Assembly (NCBI GenBank): GCA_018524725.1
Contig: JAEUWP010000525.1
Span: 124,001 to 188,000 of the forward strand
Source: Podaxis mareebaensis
Lineage: Eukaryota > Basidiomycota > Agaricomycetes > Agaricales > Agaricaceae
Direction: 5' to 3'
DNA length: 64,000 nt
Shown here one piece after another: positions 23,465-35,532 of the stretch; within the stretch, counting starts at the first letter, position 1, and each line of letters opens with the position of its first letter. A model generated the notes under the pieces. It had not been told where the DNA came from, searched no databases, and worked only from the letters and a program-made list of their open reading frames with translations. The translations under genes were made by a program, and so were the position numbers.

Positions 23465-24745
23465 GATTAAGGTGGGGAACGGAGATGGATGAAAGGACAG
23501 GATGATCGAGGATAGAAAGGAAGTGGCTGAAAGAGCGAGACACGAACCCAGTGGCTTTTTGAACCCTGCTGGAATCCATGGTGCATTGACTTCACAGCAG
23601 GAAATGGGTTCTCGCATGTCGAAGGCATCACAATGGATGTCCGAAAAGGGAGGAGGGATCGATGGAAGGATCTACACAAGCGCTGGTGTGCCCACAAACG
23701 GAACCTAATTCGACACAACCCTTGCAGGGTCATCAGGTTGGGCCCACACCTTTTTGGATTGATCATTGACTGCCAGAGGAAAATGTGGTGAAAGATTAGA
23801 GAAAGATTAGATTAGCTAGCGATCCGTCTCGGTGTCGCGAGAATTTACCGCTTGGTCTTTAGATAGATCCGTTGCACGGGATTCCTGGTCATTATCGAAT
23901 TTCGAATCAAAGCGTCGGAGAGCGCTTCCGACATTCGGGTGCCGTCAGGGCGCGTCAATATTGGAGTACAAGGTCGCCAATGCGTCATGTGTGATCAGGT
24001 GCCGAAAGTGAGTGCTCAAAGAAATACAACGACCTGGGAGCACATCCCGCCGGTTGGCAGGGCAGATTTTCTAGCGTGCCACCGGGGTCCCGCTTTCCTT
24101 ATCGAAAATAAAACAATGACTAGGAAAACGCGAGGGCGGGGATTTCACAGACTAAATCGTCTATGCTTGGTGGTACGCCACCAAGCAGGCTGCTTTTAGC
24201 TTCCGTCCATCAAGTCCGGCGTATTTGGTGTCCTCAGTCGGCCGGATTTTCACGGTTGATGGTTGCGTGAATTAAGTCCGATCGGATATACAAAATGTCA
24301 GACCTGAGGCTCACAGTGAAAGAACATCGCTATACGAGGGCGACAATGAGAAGTATAGTGACCGTCGGACCGGTTGTAGCAAGCCATCGGGCGTCATTAA
24401 GGGAGGGGTTCGTACCTGAAGGAAGCATTCAGTTGACAGTGCCCGAGGCGAGTGACCTTGTTCGCTGTAGGGTGGGTGCGCTGTTCCCCTTTGTTAGTCT
24501 GTGCCAGGTCTGCACATTCTGCAGAGCAGGCTTGAAGCTTGAGCGAGGGCGGGTGGCCCCGACCGACTCTGCGAATGATGGCGGGCCGGAGTGGGCTAAC
24601 CGGAGTGGGACGGTTCCATATTTAGTCAAGATAGCCGGGGATGAATTCGGTGGTTTGTGGTGGAGACACGTTTGGAAGGTACATAGCTACAACCATCGCC
24701 TAACCCACCCTTCACACCTTTCTCCCAATCACATCCTCTCGGTGC
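23465..24745. other. Divergent promoter region between HMG-box and Sec2-like genes
   Basis: About 1.28 kb separates two divergently transcribed genes. Short frames exist but none looks coding. A pyrimidine-rich stretch (CACCCTTCACACCTTTCTCCC) lies just upstream of the start at 24746, as is common before fungal start codons. Confidence 0.5.
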
Positions 24746-27700
24746 ATGGCAGAAGAAACTCTGGACACAAACTCAGACTCTCCTTCGCAGACTTCGAAAC
24801 AGAACCCGGCTGGCAGTGAGGTTCCTAATGGTCATACAAACCACCAACATTACGCAGCCGATCCGGAGGCTCAAGAAATGGTCATTGAGTCTCTGAGGAA
24901 CCAGATACAAGATCTGTTCTCTCAGGTGACGCAACTTAATGCCAAGCTTGTCAAATCCTATGACCGCGTCTCGGACCTGGAAGACGACCTCCATGTGGCG
25001 TCTGCCCAACTGCGTTCCTCATCACTCAAGATATCCCAGCTAGAACTTGAACGGACGCAACACCTGGCCGCATTGAACACCGGACTCCTGGTGGAAAAGC
25101 ATCATGTCACCGCTGAGCTGAACCGGCTCATGGAGAAGGCCACGGAAGAAGCCGCCCAGCGAGGGCAGGCCGAAAGCGCAAGGGCTGCAATAGAGAAGGA
25201 TCTCGATGATCTCAGTGCTTCCCTGTTCAATCAGGCGAACACTATGGTCGCAGAGGCACGTTATGCACAACACGTTAGCCAGCGGAAAGCAGAGGAGGCC
25301 GAGCAGGCTTTGAAGGGTGCGGAGGAAGCTGTAGGCGCGATGCAGCAGCAGGTCCAGGCTTTGCAGGAAGAGAAGGAGGCTGCAGAACGGAGGGCCTCCG
25401 AGATCGAGTCTCTCATGGGCAAGGGCAAATGGATCGACAGACGGGACAGTCAGTCACCCACTCCTACTATTCGTCTCTTCAGTTCGCATTCTCCCTACCA
25501 AGAATTCCTTTTGTTCGTCGCTCATCTCCGACAACTCCATGTAAACTCGCAAAGCCCTCCCGCGATGTCTACCCTTCTTCCCTTGCCTTTCCTGACGCGT
25601 CTATCAACCGAAGATTCGTAAGTTCTCCGATTTCATAGTTTTCGTCACGTTCATTGATGTCAGGTTCCTTGCATTCCGATGATAGGGAACCTACCATACG
25701 ATTGGATCTCGCGCCATCATTAAGCTGGTTGTCTCGGCGTTCTGTCCTCGCTGCCATACATAATGGACAGTTGACCATTGAACCCATGCCATTTACAACA
25801 CTGCTCGCCGAATCTTCGCATTTGCCCAATGCGGGAATTTCGGGCCCCGCTAACGAAAACATCCCATGTGCTCTTTGTGGGACATTCATCCTTCCCCAGG
25901 CCCCATTGACGAATACAAGTCCGACCCGGCCTCCAATTCATCCCCTGAAAGGAATGGCACATTCCTACTCGGGATCTGGATCATGGTCAAGCAGTCTATT
26001 CAAGAAGAGCTCCGGCAATCTTAACATCAGTGCCCTGAATCCCCCTGCTATTCCACCCCGCTCACAGTCTCGCACTACCCAAACTCCATCTACGTCCGTA
26101 TACCCATCTCAAGTATATATCTTCCGCGTCTCGTCAACTCAAACATCGTCACTTCCACATCTACCTCGACTCATATCGTCTACATCTGCAAGCTCGTCTC
26201 CATCAGGCTCATCAACGCCCACTTCCTCGCACCAGCACGCTTCAGCCCTATCCGGCTCCTCGCTAGGCGGCGGACCACCTTCCCAATCCGGCAGCACAAT
26301 ATATCCTCTTTGCACAAGCGGCTGGTGTCTCGCTCGCCTTCGCACCACGTGTTCGCTATGGGCTTTTGTTCGTGCTGGCATTGTCGAGAAAATATGGGAA
26401 GAGGAGATCCCCATTGTTTTACCTCCAGCCGTCCCAACTCGGACACCATCGTCATCGACATCTGTATCCGTTACGAATTCAACGTCGAATTCTACCGGTG
26501 CGTCTGGTCCTGCGGAGAAGCCTCCTGTACCGCCGAGAAAGCGGGGGTTGTGGAGACTTGCGAGCGCGATTGGAGAGAAGGCAGCTAGTTGGAGTGAGAG
26601 TGTGGGTGACAAGGACAAGACGAAGGAGACACCTGCTGCAGCTGCAGCTGCTACTGCCAATACGCTAACCGAGGAGAAAAAGGAAGCGAAGACGTTGCCG
26701 CCGCCTCCACCCTACCAGGAGCACTCGGGAACATCTGCGTCGGATATGGCTGCTTCTTCCGTCCCTCCCACTACTTCAGCCGTTCCTCCACCTCTCCCTA
26801 GACGTAGCGAAGGTCGTGCGCGTACACCGATTAATCAGTCACCTTCTACATCTCCATCGCCTGTACCTGCAGAGTCTACGACGACGCTCGCGGTTCCGGT
26901 GTCATCTAGCCCCCCTCCTATCAAACCCGCAACTGAAGGCCAAACGACGGAACAGAAATCACCTCCAGCAGCTTCTGAGCCGGCCGAAGCCGAAGCCAAA
27001 CCGGCGATTCCAGCTCCTGAACCTGCAGCTGACAAGGAAGAACCCATACCTCCTGTATCTTCCTCCCCTGTGCCTCCACCAGTGGCAGTACCGACACCTC
27101 CACAAACACCAACGCGGTCACAACACCCAACGTCGACAGCAACACCGGCCCCACCAATTCCACCACGTGCAGTCAAACGACTTTCTGCGTCATTCGCCCG
27201 ACCTGGTACACCTTCTAGTATACCTCTACCTGAATCTCGTCCTGGTACCCCTCCTGTCGCCGGTGTAGGTGCCACTGGCGCGCCTAACCCGCCTTCGCGT
27301 ACTGCCTCGCCTGCGCTTGGTGGTTCACCGGCCACGCCTCCACCTATTCCGAGAAGAGCCGCGGCCAGGGCGCCGAGGAAGCCTCAGGTTGGTGAGGGCG
27401 GTGATTCTTCGAGGCCTGGGTCGCCTGCTGTTCCTTCTACTACTCCTGCTACTGTTGGTGTTCCGGGATCACCAGCTAAGAGTGGCGATGTACAGACGCA
27501 GGCTCAGACTCAGGGCGTTGTGGCGTCTGTGGCCCAACCGCAATTGGATAGCGTGAAAGAGGCCGCTGAGGAGAGTAAGGAAGTGTCTAAAGTGCCTGAG
27601 GCTGCTGTTAATCGATCCGGGGTGGCCGAGGGATCGGATGCGTTGAAGGCGGCTGAGGCGACACCAAATTCGGAGTCGAATGTTTCCGTATCCGTGTCTG

Positions 27701-28176
27701 CATCTGCATCCGAGACAGAAGTGTTTGTGGATGCTGAGGACGAGGAGGAAGGGGAGAAGGAGAAGGAGGCAAGCAAGAAAGAGCAGGCGGAGGGTGGAAC
27801 CGAGAAAGAGGTGCAAGAAACGAAGGAGACATTGAAAGAGGATGCCGATGAGACGAAAGAAGAGACAAAGCAAGAGGAGGCTAAGGGTATGTCAGAAGAG
27901 AAGAAGGATCAAGAGGCTGCGATATCGTTGGATGATGCTCATTCTCCGCCTCCTGCGTATGCCCCACCTCCCTTGCCTCCCCGACGATCGGAACCTGTGA
28001 AGGAGAAGGAAGAGAAGGAGGTGAAAGGCGCTAACGTTGATGGTGTGGAGACCCGTGAAGGGGAAGAGGAAGGAATGTATGTTGGTGATGCGACATGGGA
28101 GGAAAGGACGTGGAAGGAGTTGACGAGGTTGCGTGAGGAAATGTTTTGGGCGAGGATTGGTGCTGTTCGATCTTAG
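24746..28176 (+). CDS. SEC2: Sec2-like Rab guanine exchange factor
   Basis: Exons 24746-25617 and 25686-28176 give 1120 aa. Residues about 45-235 form a coiled coil with the Sec2/Rabin signature DLDDLSASLFNQANTMVAEA, the part that opens Sec4/Rab8. It is followed by FSSHSPYQEFLLFVAHLRQL and, across the intron, EPTIRLDLAPSLSWLSRRSV. A small Cys-containing region reads IPCALCGTF and later YPLCTSGWCLARLRTTCSLW. The C-terminal half is proline-rich and acidic (many PPxPPR-type SH3 ligands). It closes with a conserved-looking TWKELTRLREEMFWARIG. Sec2 works on secretory vesicles bound for the tip or bud. The length is near that of other basidiomycete homologues as far as I recall. Confidence 0.82.
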
Positions 28177-28449
28177 GTTGCTTCGACTCTCGACATGAGT
28201 GGAGATTAGATGTAATGGCTTGTAGATGCTTTGTAACTGCTTTTCAGGGACTTGCTCCTTTGTTCTAGTGATGGCTACAATATGCGCATATGGGATACTA
28301 CTTTGTTTGAGTTAGGATGATAAACATGTTTCTACATTCCGTTGCATAAATCTATTTTACATTTATCCATATACAAACCTACTATGTATGTATCGTCTGA
28401 TTATTCCGTTGGTTGCTTTGAAGGTATCAATCATCCAGGCGCAAAAGGC

Positions 28450-29787
28450 TTAGGAAGCTTCAATCCAGGCGGTATGCTTTTTCACCAACTCGGCGACGAT
28501 GTCTTCTTCGATTTCTTTAATTTGTTCAATACCGGGATGGGTTAATGCGGGGTCGATTTTGAGCCAGTTTTCGACGAATTCTGCATCTCCAGTGGCTTGG
28601 GAGTCAGGGTTACGAGAGACGAAGACAACTTCGAATTTGCGACGGTGGAGGTCGTTACCGATGACGACCTGGTGACCGTAGCGCTCAAGGGCGGCGCAGG
28701 CTTTGGGTATCAAGAGTTCTGGGTCTGTTTCTAGCTAGAGGGAGATGAGGCCACGCTCGGTAATACGAGAGAATGGGCGGGCATACCTTGAATGAAACGA
28801 TGTAGCCGTCTCGAGTCCATTCGTCTACCATAGGCTTCAAGATTTTGGGAACCTGATCCATCTCGATGGATAGACTACCTTTGCCGGACTGGATCTTGTG
28901 TACAGACTGCGTCCAGGCACCGTTAACTGGCCATTCGGGTGCACGAGGCTAAAACCTTGACTCACCATCTTCTGCCTTGGCAAGAAGAAATCACTAACAG
29001 CCGCAGCGAGGTAATACAGTGCCTTTCTTCTAAATATCGACAATTCTTGACTGACGGCCCTCAACAACCACAGGTAATCGTTCACCGTCACGAAGGTCAG
29101 AGTAAACAACGTCTCTGCGGCGTGTACAGCCTTGTACATCGTCAACACCTCGAGGAGATCTGCACGTTTCTCGGGAGTAACGGAGATGCGAGGTGTTGAA
29201 TCCGAGGGATTATCGCTGGACTCGATCTCGAGAAAATCAAGGAATGGGTTGGTGGAATGTGAATAGTGTCGACTGAAGGGTTGGAGGCTGAATTGGCGGT
29301 GCATGAAGATGACGGCGTAGCCTGCTTTGAGGAAGTATTCGGCGGACGTTGCGCCTCGGGTTCCTGTAGGAAATTAGACATGAGGGTTTGGCGAAATGGG
29401 TGTGAAGAGATTTGTCTGGTACCGGCACTGAAGTTGTCTAGAAATCGAACGCTGTGTCATCGAAACGTGGCGATGCAGAGATCGACGGACGAGATAAGGA
29501 CGGATGATTTCTCGCATGGGCATGATTAAATTGCTCACACGTTGAGCTCCAGGGGTACAGTAGTGCCTCCACTCTAACAGAAATGTGCCCAGAACCCATA
29601 TCAGCCTGACTGCATGGCTCCGATAACAGGGCCTAGCGCTCACAGTGACAAGTACAACCCTTCTCCCAGCCGCTACTTGTTTCTTTGTCCATTCTCTGAC
29701 GCGTTGAATGTCATGTTCAAGCGTCGGAGGCGGTGGTTGTGTTGCGAAATAGGACTCGGCGGAAAAAGAGGTTGATTCTGTGATCAT
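28450..29787 (-). CDS. CAB2: Phosphopantothenate-cysteine ligase
   Basis: Six exons, 29787-29644, 29573-29539, 29451-29423, 29363-28966, 28906-28787 and 28734-28450, give 336 aa. The enzyme joins 4'-phosphopantothenate to cysteine, the second step from pantothenate to coenzyme A, in the cytosol. Diagnostic segments are SGGTTVPLELNVVRFLDNFS and GTRGATSAEYFLKAGYAVIF in the N-terminal half. Later come YLAAAVSDFFLP, HKIQSGKGSLSIEMDQVPK and the C-terminal GHQVVIGNDLHRRKFEVVFV and IEEDIVAELVKKH. Two very short exons (35 and 29 nt) are needed to keep the motif intact. The length matches eukaryotic PPCS. FMT1 lies directly upstream on the same strand. Confidence 0.9.
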
Positions 29788-29881
29788 GTTCTTCACACGG
29801 AAACAGGAGGGGATGGAATGTGATATAAACAAGGAGTCGGGACACCGCTTAAATTTTTGTCATCAATTCAACTCTCCCTAA

Positions 29882-31363
29882 TCAATCCTCTCCGATCCGG
29901 CCTGTCCTAAACATAACCTCGGAGTCTACCACAATACCCATTCCCTTCACACCGTTCCACCAATCCTTTGCGCTCACTTCCTTCTTGCCTTCCTGCTTTA
30001 GTCGGCTAACCTCGAGCACGGTGTCGTCTTTGCAGCGTATCAGCAGGCCCCGGGATTTATGGAGGCAAGCAGCTCCTGGGGTCTTTGACGGCCCTGTGAG
30101 GCTTGGATCGGTCGATGCAGAAAGAGAGATCAGTTGGACCGTTTTGATTGGGTCAGTCGGTATCGAAACTGTAAGGTTGCGCTATGAAGTCCTCTAAGTT
30201 AAGCGTATAACCAGATCAGAATGGTGACTACCTGGTGAGAAATTGCCCGATGCCGCCATACAATTTCCTGCGCAGTTAGTTGAGAGAAGTCGATCGTCCA
30301 ATCAGCCTGGGATATCATTGGGGCATGCGGTTCGTCCGTTTCTCTGGGTTGAGGCACAGCTTTGGCCTACAGTGTGGAAATAGTCAACTTAGCACGCTCA
30401 GATCTTAGCTTGTGAAGAGTCGTACTGTTCCTCTGATCATATCCCTCAAGACGTTCACCAGCACTCGTCCTCCTTCCTTCGCCAACCTGTCACGCATTTC
30501 AACAAAGTCCGCGCCTTCGGGGACGTCCTGTACCTAGATCAGGTCCCGGAAACATAATAGGGCCAGGGCAAGGGGCAAACACACCATTCTACTGCAGCCC
30601 CAAACGTCACCAGCATCGATACCACCACTGCCACCTTTCTTCTTCACAGGGAGCATCCCGATCACACATACACCCACTTCTTTTTCACCTCTCATAAGCG
30701 CATGCTGGATAGGGGCTGGGCCACGATAAGCTGGGAGGAGGCTGGGATGTACGTTAAGTCGCTGGGTCTTTGGGAATTGTGATAGCATGGAAAGAGGAAG
30801 AATGCGGCCGAAGGAAGCTGTTAGAAGCACATGGTTCGAATGCGGTGGTGTCTCTGGAGGTATGGAGAAAGGTGAAGGGAGCTGCGCCGTATTTAGTTTG
30901 GTGACGGCTTAGAGGGCACTGAGAAACGTACAGCCCAGTGGCGGAATTCTTTCTTCTCTGAAGGGATCGTGTAAACTGGTACATTTAAAGAAGAACCTAG
31001 GAGCTTTAATGGTGCTGATTTGGGGTCAGTCGAGGACATGGTGAACTTGGGAGAAGACTCACACACCGACAACACGGAGCCGCGACGTCCAACTTTTTCA
31101 TCGGGGTGGGTGGCAATGGCAATGTGATTCCAGACATCTATGAAGTGTACATATGCCTACTCAGTAAGGTATGAGATGCTACAACAAGTGTCGGGGGCAT
31201 ACGGCGTACCAGGCACAGCATAGAGTTCTCGGAAGACCCCACAGGAAAATTCGTCGCGTCCCATGTAGAGAATGTTAAACTTTTGCGGGTTTTGACTATA
31301 CCATCGTCTTTGATGCGAGATACAGTGACTTGAAAGCGAGCGACGCGTGAACAACAGGAGCAT
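29882..31363 (-). CDS. FMT1: Mitochondrial methionyl-tRNA formyltransferase
   Basis: Seven exons, 31363-31210, 31137-31063, 31014-30932, 30881-30585, 30533-30426, 30366-30232 and 30181-29882, give 383 aa. The enzyme formylates initiator Met-tRNA for mitochondrial translation. The first 20 residues (MLLLFTRRSLSSHCISHQRR) look like a mitochondrial presequence, and FNILYMGRDEFSC starts the catalytic domain. The formyltransferase core reads LLTASFGRILP, then NVHPSLLPAYRGPAPIQHAL and GGIDAGDVWG. These carry the catalytic Asn, His and Asp. The C-terminal part has WRHRAISHQ and TVQLISLSAS, as in Fmt. Exon 7 uses the acceptor TTCATAG; another AG 14 nt later would shift the frame. Confidence 0.88.
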
Positions 31364-31861
31364 GGTCGTGAATGGCAATTGTGTCACAAATACATACACG
31401 CCCATAACAGCTATTGCCGGATTGGGCCATCTTGCTCTGTTGGCTGAACCTTCTTGGGTTCCAAGTGCACACCGTCAAGGTCTACTGCAGATTCGTCGCA
31501 ATTTCAATAAACCCATACCTTGATGCAATACAAGGCCAAACGTTGGACGGACTACAGATATTATCGACGTATCATATGAGCGTCGACGTAGACACTCAAG
31601 AATGACTTTGTTGACGTTGTAAGTCATTCGACCGTCAATATTCTACTTAACCTATTCAACTCACTTCCTTTATTGTCTAGTTTCTTTCATTTTTTGTGCT
31701 TATTCCTGCTCAGATCGCGGTTGCCCGCTCCCCGTCTGGATAACGCTCATACAAGCTAGCGCAAATTGCGAGAGGATTAAAACATATTTGAAACTTGTGT
31801 CGCGTTCGGGTACATTCAAGTCGTATCTACCACTATCGTACAATCGTTCCTTCGTGATGGC
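31364..31861. other. Intergenic region, no gene seen
   Basis: It lies between the start of FMT1 and the end of the trefoil-phosphatase gene, both on the minus strand. The overlapping short frames are not supported by motifs or splicing. It contains the FMT1 promoter and the 3' end of its neighbour. Confidence 0.5.
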
Positions 31862-34606
31862 CTAGGTGTAGGCTGAGACAGGAATGAATCTCCAACAAGC
31901 TCCCAAGCTTGCCTGCCGTCCGGAGGTCAAGATAAGCTGTCAGAAATACGAGTTAACAGCAACTTTTGGCGAGATTCTGCAGGGATATGATGGATCTCAC
32001 ATCGTATTGAGTGTCAACACCGACAAGGCGCGGGTCAGTATCGGGTTCCCCAAACGTCGTGCGGATGGGTCTGATGCTATCGAACGGTGAATACATACCT
32101 CCTTGAAGCATCCGAAGCTAAGTAAAACTCACGAATATAAGCCAGTTTGGTTGGAAGGCAATATAGCCCAGGCATGTTGTTCGGTAAGGAGAACGACTTT
32201 GGGGTCTTTCGCCGTTATGGTTGTCGGAGACGGTCGGGTGCCCGGGTTCCAGAAGCTTTTTGGATCGTTCTGTTGCCGAATTACCCCTTTGATTCCGACG
32301 AATTCGATGATATAAGCCCTAGCATTTGCATCCACGCATTTGATAAACCACTGAATTGAATAGATTAATGAGCTTCAACGAGCGCATTAGACACGGCTAC
32401 AATACTCGCCGTAGTACTAGGCGTGGTTTTCTCCTCCATCGCCTTGATTGGTTTTCCAATCCCAAGCCCATCAGCAAAGCGATCTCCACCACTGACAAGG
32501 CGACCTTGGTGATCTGGAAATTCGTTGTAGACGTACTGAATCTTATAAAATCCATCTTTGAGATCAGGAGTGTACTGGCAAATCACGGGCACAACACCTA
32601 AGTCGGAATAATTTATGAGCGTTTGCCGTGATAATTAGCACACCAGCCTCACCTCCAGGATAAAAAGGGAAGGAATGTGGATTTCCTCCAAGGGCAGTAA
32701 TAAATGCTTTGTTAAAGCCGGCATGGGCAGTGATTGAGACAACTGACCGCCACTTTGTTTAAATATTTTCATATGTCAAATTAAGAAGGATCAACGTACA
32801 TCTTTCATGACTTGGCTCCGACTTGAAGATTCTGTCGAGGATAGCGAGTGCACGCAATTTAACTTCCTCGCGTGTCTCCATTTTGCTGAACAAGGGATCG
32901 TCTTCCGCGAAGTCCTCGGGAATGTCAAAATTTGGGAACACTGTGCTAATGTATGTTTTCGTTCGTCTTTCCTCAGGAGTTTCGCCAGAGCATCGCTCTC
33001 GACAGTCCTACATTGCAGTAATACATGTCACCAGTAAAGGCAGGACCCTCGGGACGAACTTACCTCGAGAACTTCGGTCTTGAAGGGCGAGTCACCTGAA
33101 TAGGTTTGACCAAAAGTGATGGTATTCGTTTGCAAGCACCTAGTCAAAGGACTGCAGTAGGAGATTTGGGGCAAGCCAATCCCTGCTGCAAGTTCCTGGG
33201 TCCACATGGCTTGGACATTACAAGCTTGAAGGTAGCCCGTCTGAGTGAGCTCTGCATCCACTGTTGAGGATAACTGTTAGATAGCATATTTTCGGATAGT
33301 GGTTTAGACATACTCCATGTGAAATCATTGTCCCCGTTCGTCTTGAAGTCATACCTGGGAGGGGTAAGCCACTTTCATAGGTCCGAGAGCTCTACTAGTT
33401 CTACATACTACCAGGTAGCCTTATTATCAATAACAATAAATTTTCAAGGGGCATGACCACGAACCTCATTCTTTATATGATCTTTCTTCTCTTTCCTCAT
33501 CAGGAGATTGTCTTCAACCATCAAGATTAGAGGAGTTCAACAAGAAATTCAAATTGTCACTCACGTAGACCTTCCGCGTGGCGTGCTAGAAAGACAACCT
33601 TGTAGACGACCGAGCCCTTCGCGTCTCTATTGAGACGATCGATCGCCTTCCAGAAGTCCACCCATCTATTGGAAAGATCGTCGTCGTCGCACTTCAGGCC
33701 AAAGTGATCCAAGAGCTGCACTGAAGTTAGCATCTTGCAATAACGAATAGTCAACATCGGCGCGAGAACATGCCGCAATTTTGAATTTCCACCCTCTGGC
33801 AGCACACAGCCAAAATCAACGAGAGCGATTGTACTCACCTTGCCGTCTGAAGAGTAATTGAAATAATCAAAGTTCTTCGAGTAGATCTAGAAATCAGAGC
33901 TGGGATTAGGCTCAATTATCTTCGAAGAGAGATCTAACTCATACTGAGTACGGGCTTGGTGGAGCGATAACTGGAACCGGCTCGAATTTCCATAGGAAAC
34001 GACTGTCGGTCTTAGCTTTTGCTGATACAGGCTCGGCGGTGATCTACGTACATCTAGTCAGCCGTGAATGCAAAAGAAGTTCTGGGATCACCTTGTTACC
34101 GTCCCCATTCCACCTGAAGAGACGTGTTTCACGCCCCAAGGTTTGAATCCTATGCGAAGATGAGCAATAGACTATCTGGAGATGGACGTATCCCCACCTA
34201 TAGCATTCCTCACCTCCGTCTGACGATGTGCGTACAATGTCATAGACTTGCTGAGAGCTTCCTATCTCGACTGCTTCCTACTATACATCAGGGACAAATG
34301 GATTCGAAAACGTGTACGCTATTGGTCACCTTTGTAACGATATAGCTTTCTTGTTGGGGTATTTGGATGACATATCCCTTGTGATCAACATAGTGAACAT
34401 CCCACTGAGTCATATGTATCAGTACCAACACTGCAACACAAGTCGAAGGGACAGACCTCGAATGGATCATATTTGTTCGTCACAACATGTTCGTCGAGAG
34501 CAGCACGGAAGCCCGTCAAAGTCTGATCAGACATAAAAGACCCATCCGCCAGGGCACGTATTTCATACCTGCCGCTGGGGAGAGATATGGAAGATTTCTG
34601 GCTCAT
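31862..34606 (-). CDS. Trefoil-like / histidine phosphatase / trefoil-like fusion protein
   Basis: Seventeen exons from 34606 to 31862 give 597 aa. Part 1 (1-146, exons 34606-34457, 34404-34330, 34277-34214, 34149-34100, 34043-33945) looks like a cospin-type (I66) beta-trefoil inhibitor: SGRYEIRALADG, FEWDVHYVDHKGYVI, FLWKFEPVP. Part 2 (147-420, exons 33886-33839, 33715-33565, 33511-33465, 33419-33412, 33354-33314, 33260-33064, 33007-32800, 32742-32653) is a phosphoglycerate-mutase-like fold with FLARHAEG, SPLTRC and SITAHAGF. Part 3 (421-597, 32597-32401, 32350-32133, 32076-32001, 31936-31862) is another trefoil: LKDGFYKIQYV, ASIWFIKCVDANARAYII, CWRFIPV. Exon 32597-32401 encodes both the phosphatase end (GVVPV) and the start of trefoil 2. 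The 8 nt exon 33419-33412 is uncertain. Skipping it and 13 bases after it also keeps the frame. A frame-destroying lesion there is the alternative. Confidence 0.6.
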
Positions 34607-35532
34607 GTATGAGTCAAAGCTCGTTGGAACTCAAGCTTGCAATTGCCTCTGAGGAGCCTCAGGCTTATATATAAGTTTGTCGCGCCTTTGTTCTCAGAAC
34701 CGCGTCCTTCTCGGAGGATCTGTTGGGAATAGGCGTCAAAGTCACATTGAAATAATTGCACCCCAGATGGGTAGACGCCAGCGCCCTTGATATATCAATC
34801 CCACCTATAGCCCTATGAGCGTTTGTGGGGTGCACTGGTCAGAAATTCCGGTTGCTGACCAGACCCCATTCATGGCATGAGCGCCTTCGTTGTCAGGTCC
34901 AACGGATGATAGTGGACGCAAAGGGATTCCCCCATAGCCTTGCCCGTGTGCTTCATATCACCCTCCCTGAGGAAATTCGATCCAAGGAACCAGTTACGTA
35001 GTTTTTCAGTCCAGTTCAGTGAAATATTGTATCACTGCTAGGTACACATACTTACAGGCACTTTTGCGATATCTGGGTCCCCTGTTTTCAACTCTCCGAT
35101 GGTCTTATCTCACCGCCTCGTCAAGCCCTGAACAGGCTTCGGAATGCACCGTGATAAGATGTCCTTTCGAACACTGTCAATTTGATATGATTGAATACTC
35201 CTTTCAGCTATCCAGCCGTTGAATTTCCACTGCTTCGCGCCACGCACCTGGTTTGATAAGCTGTGTCATAGCTGGCACCGGATGAGTCCCTTAAGTTTAT
35301 GTCAGTTGAATGCTATAAGATGGGAGTAGCGGTCGTTTCGCATACATCTCTGAGAGCAACAGGTCTTTCACTACTTCCAACACGTCGCAGGCTCTAAGTT
35401 CGAGCCCCGCAGGTTGACCCAATCAGTGATCACGAGGACAACTAATTATAGCTGCATACCGTCCCACCGGTTCACACCCGCAGCAGATTCCCCAAGTTGT
35501 TGTAACCTACTCCTTTTTTGACCCGCGACACT
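34607..35532. other. Divergent promoter region
   Basis: It lies between the minus-strand fusion gene and the plus-strand dehydrogenase. A TATATATAA-like word sits near 34664-34672, about 60 bases upstream of the fusion gene start. No further gene is visible. Confidence 0.45.

Noticed and set aside
25429..25638. Alternative frame for the Sec2-like gene exon 1 end
   Set aside because: The main frame reads the family segment HSPYQEFLLFVAHLR up to the intron at 25618, so no frame change is needed.
26139..27335. Two long minus-strand frames opposite the Sec2-like gene
   Set aside because: They are antisense shadows of a Pro/Ser-rich coding region; no motifs or introns support them.
31884..32090. 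Plus-strand 68-codon frame
   Set aside because: The minus strand here encodes the last trefoil domain with consistent splice sites; the plus frame is its antisense.
35380..35420. tRNA-like T-arm (AGTTCGAGCCCCGC)
   Set aside because: No matching 7 bp acceptor stem, anticodon arm or D-arm was found in the 90 bases on either side, so no tRNA can be folded.
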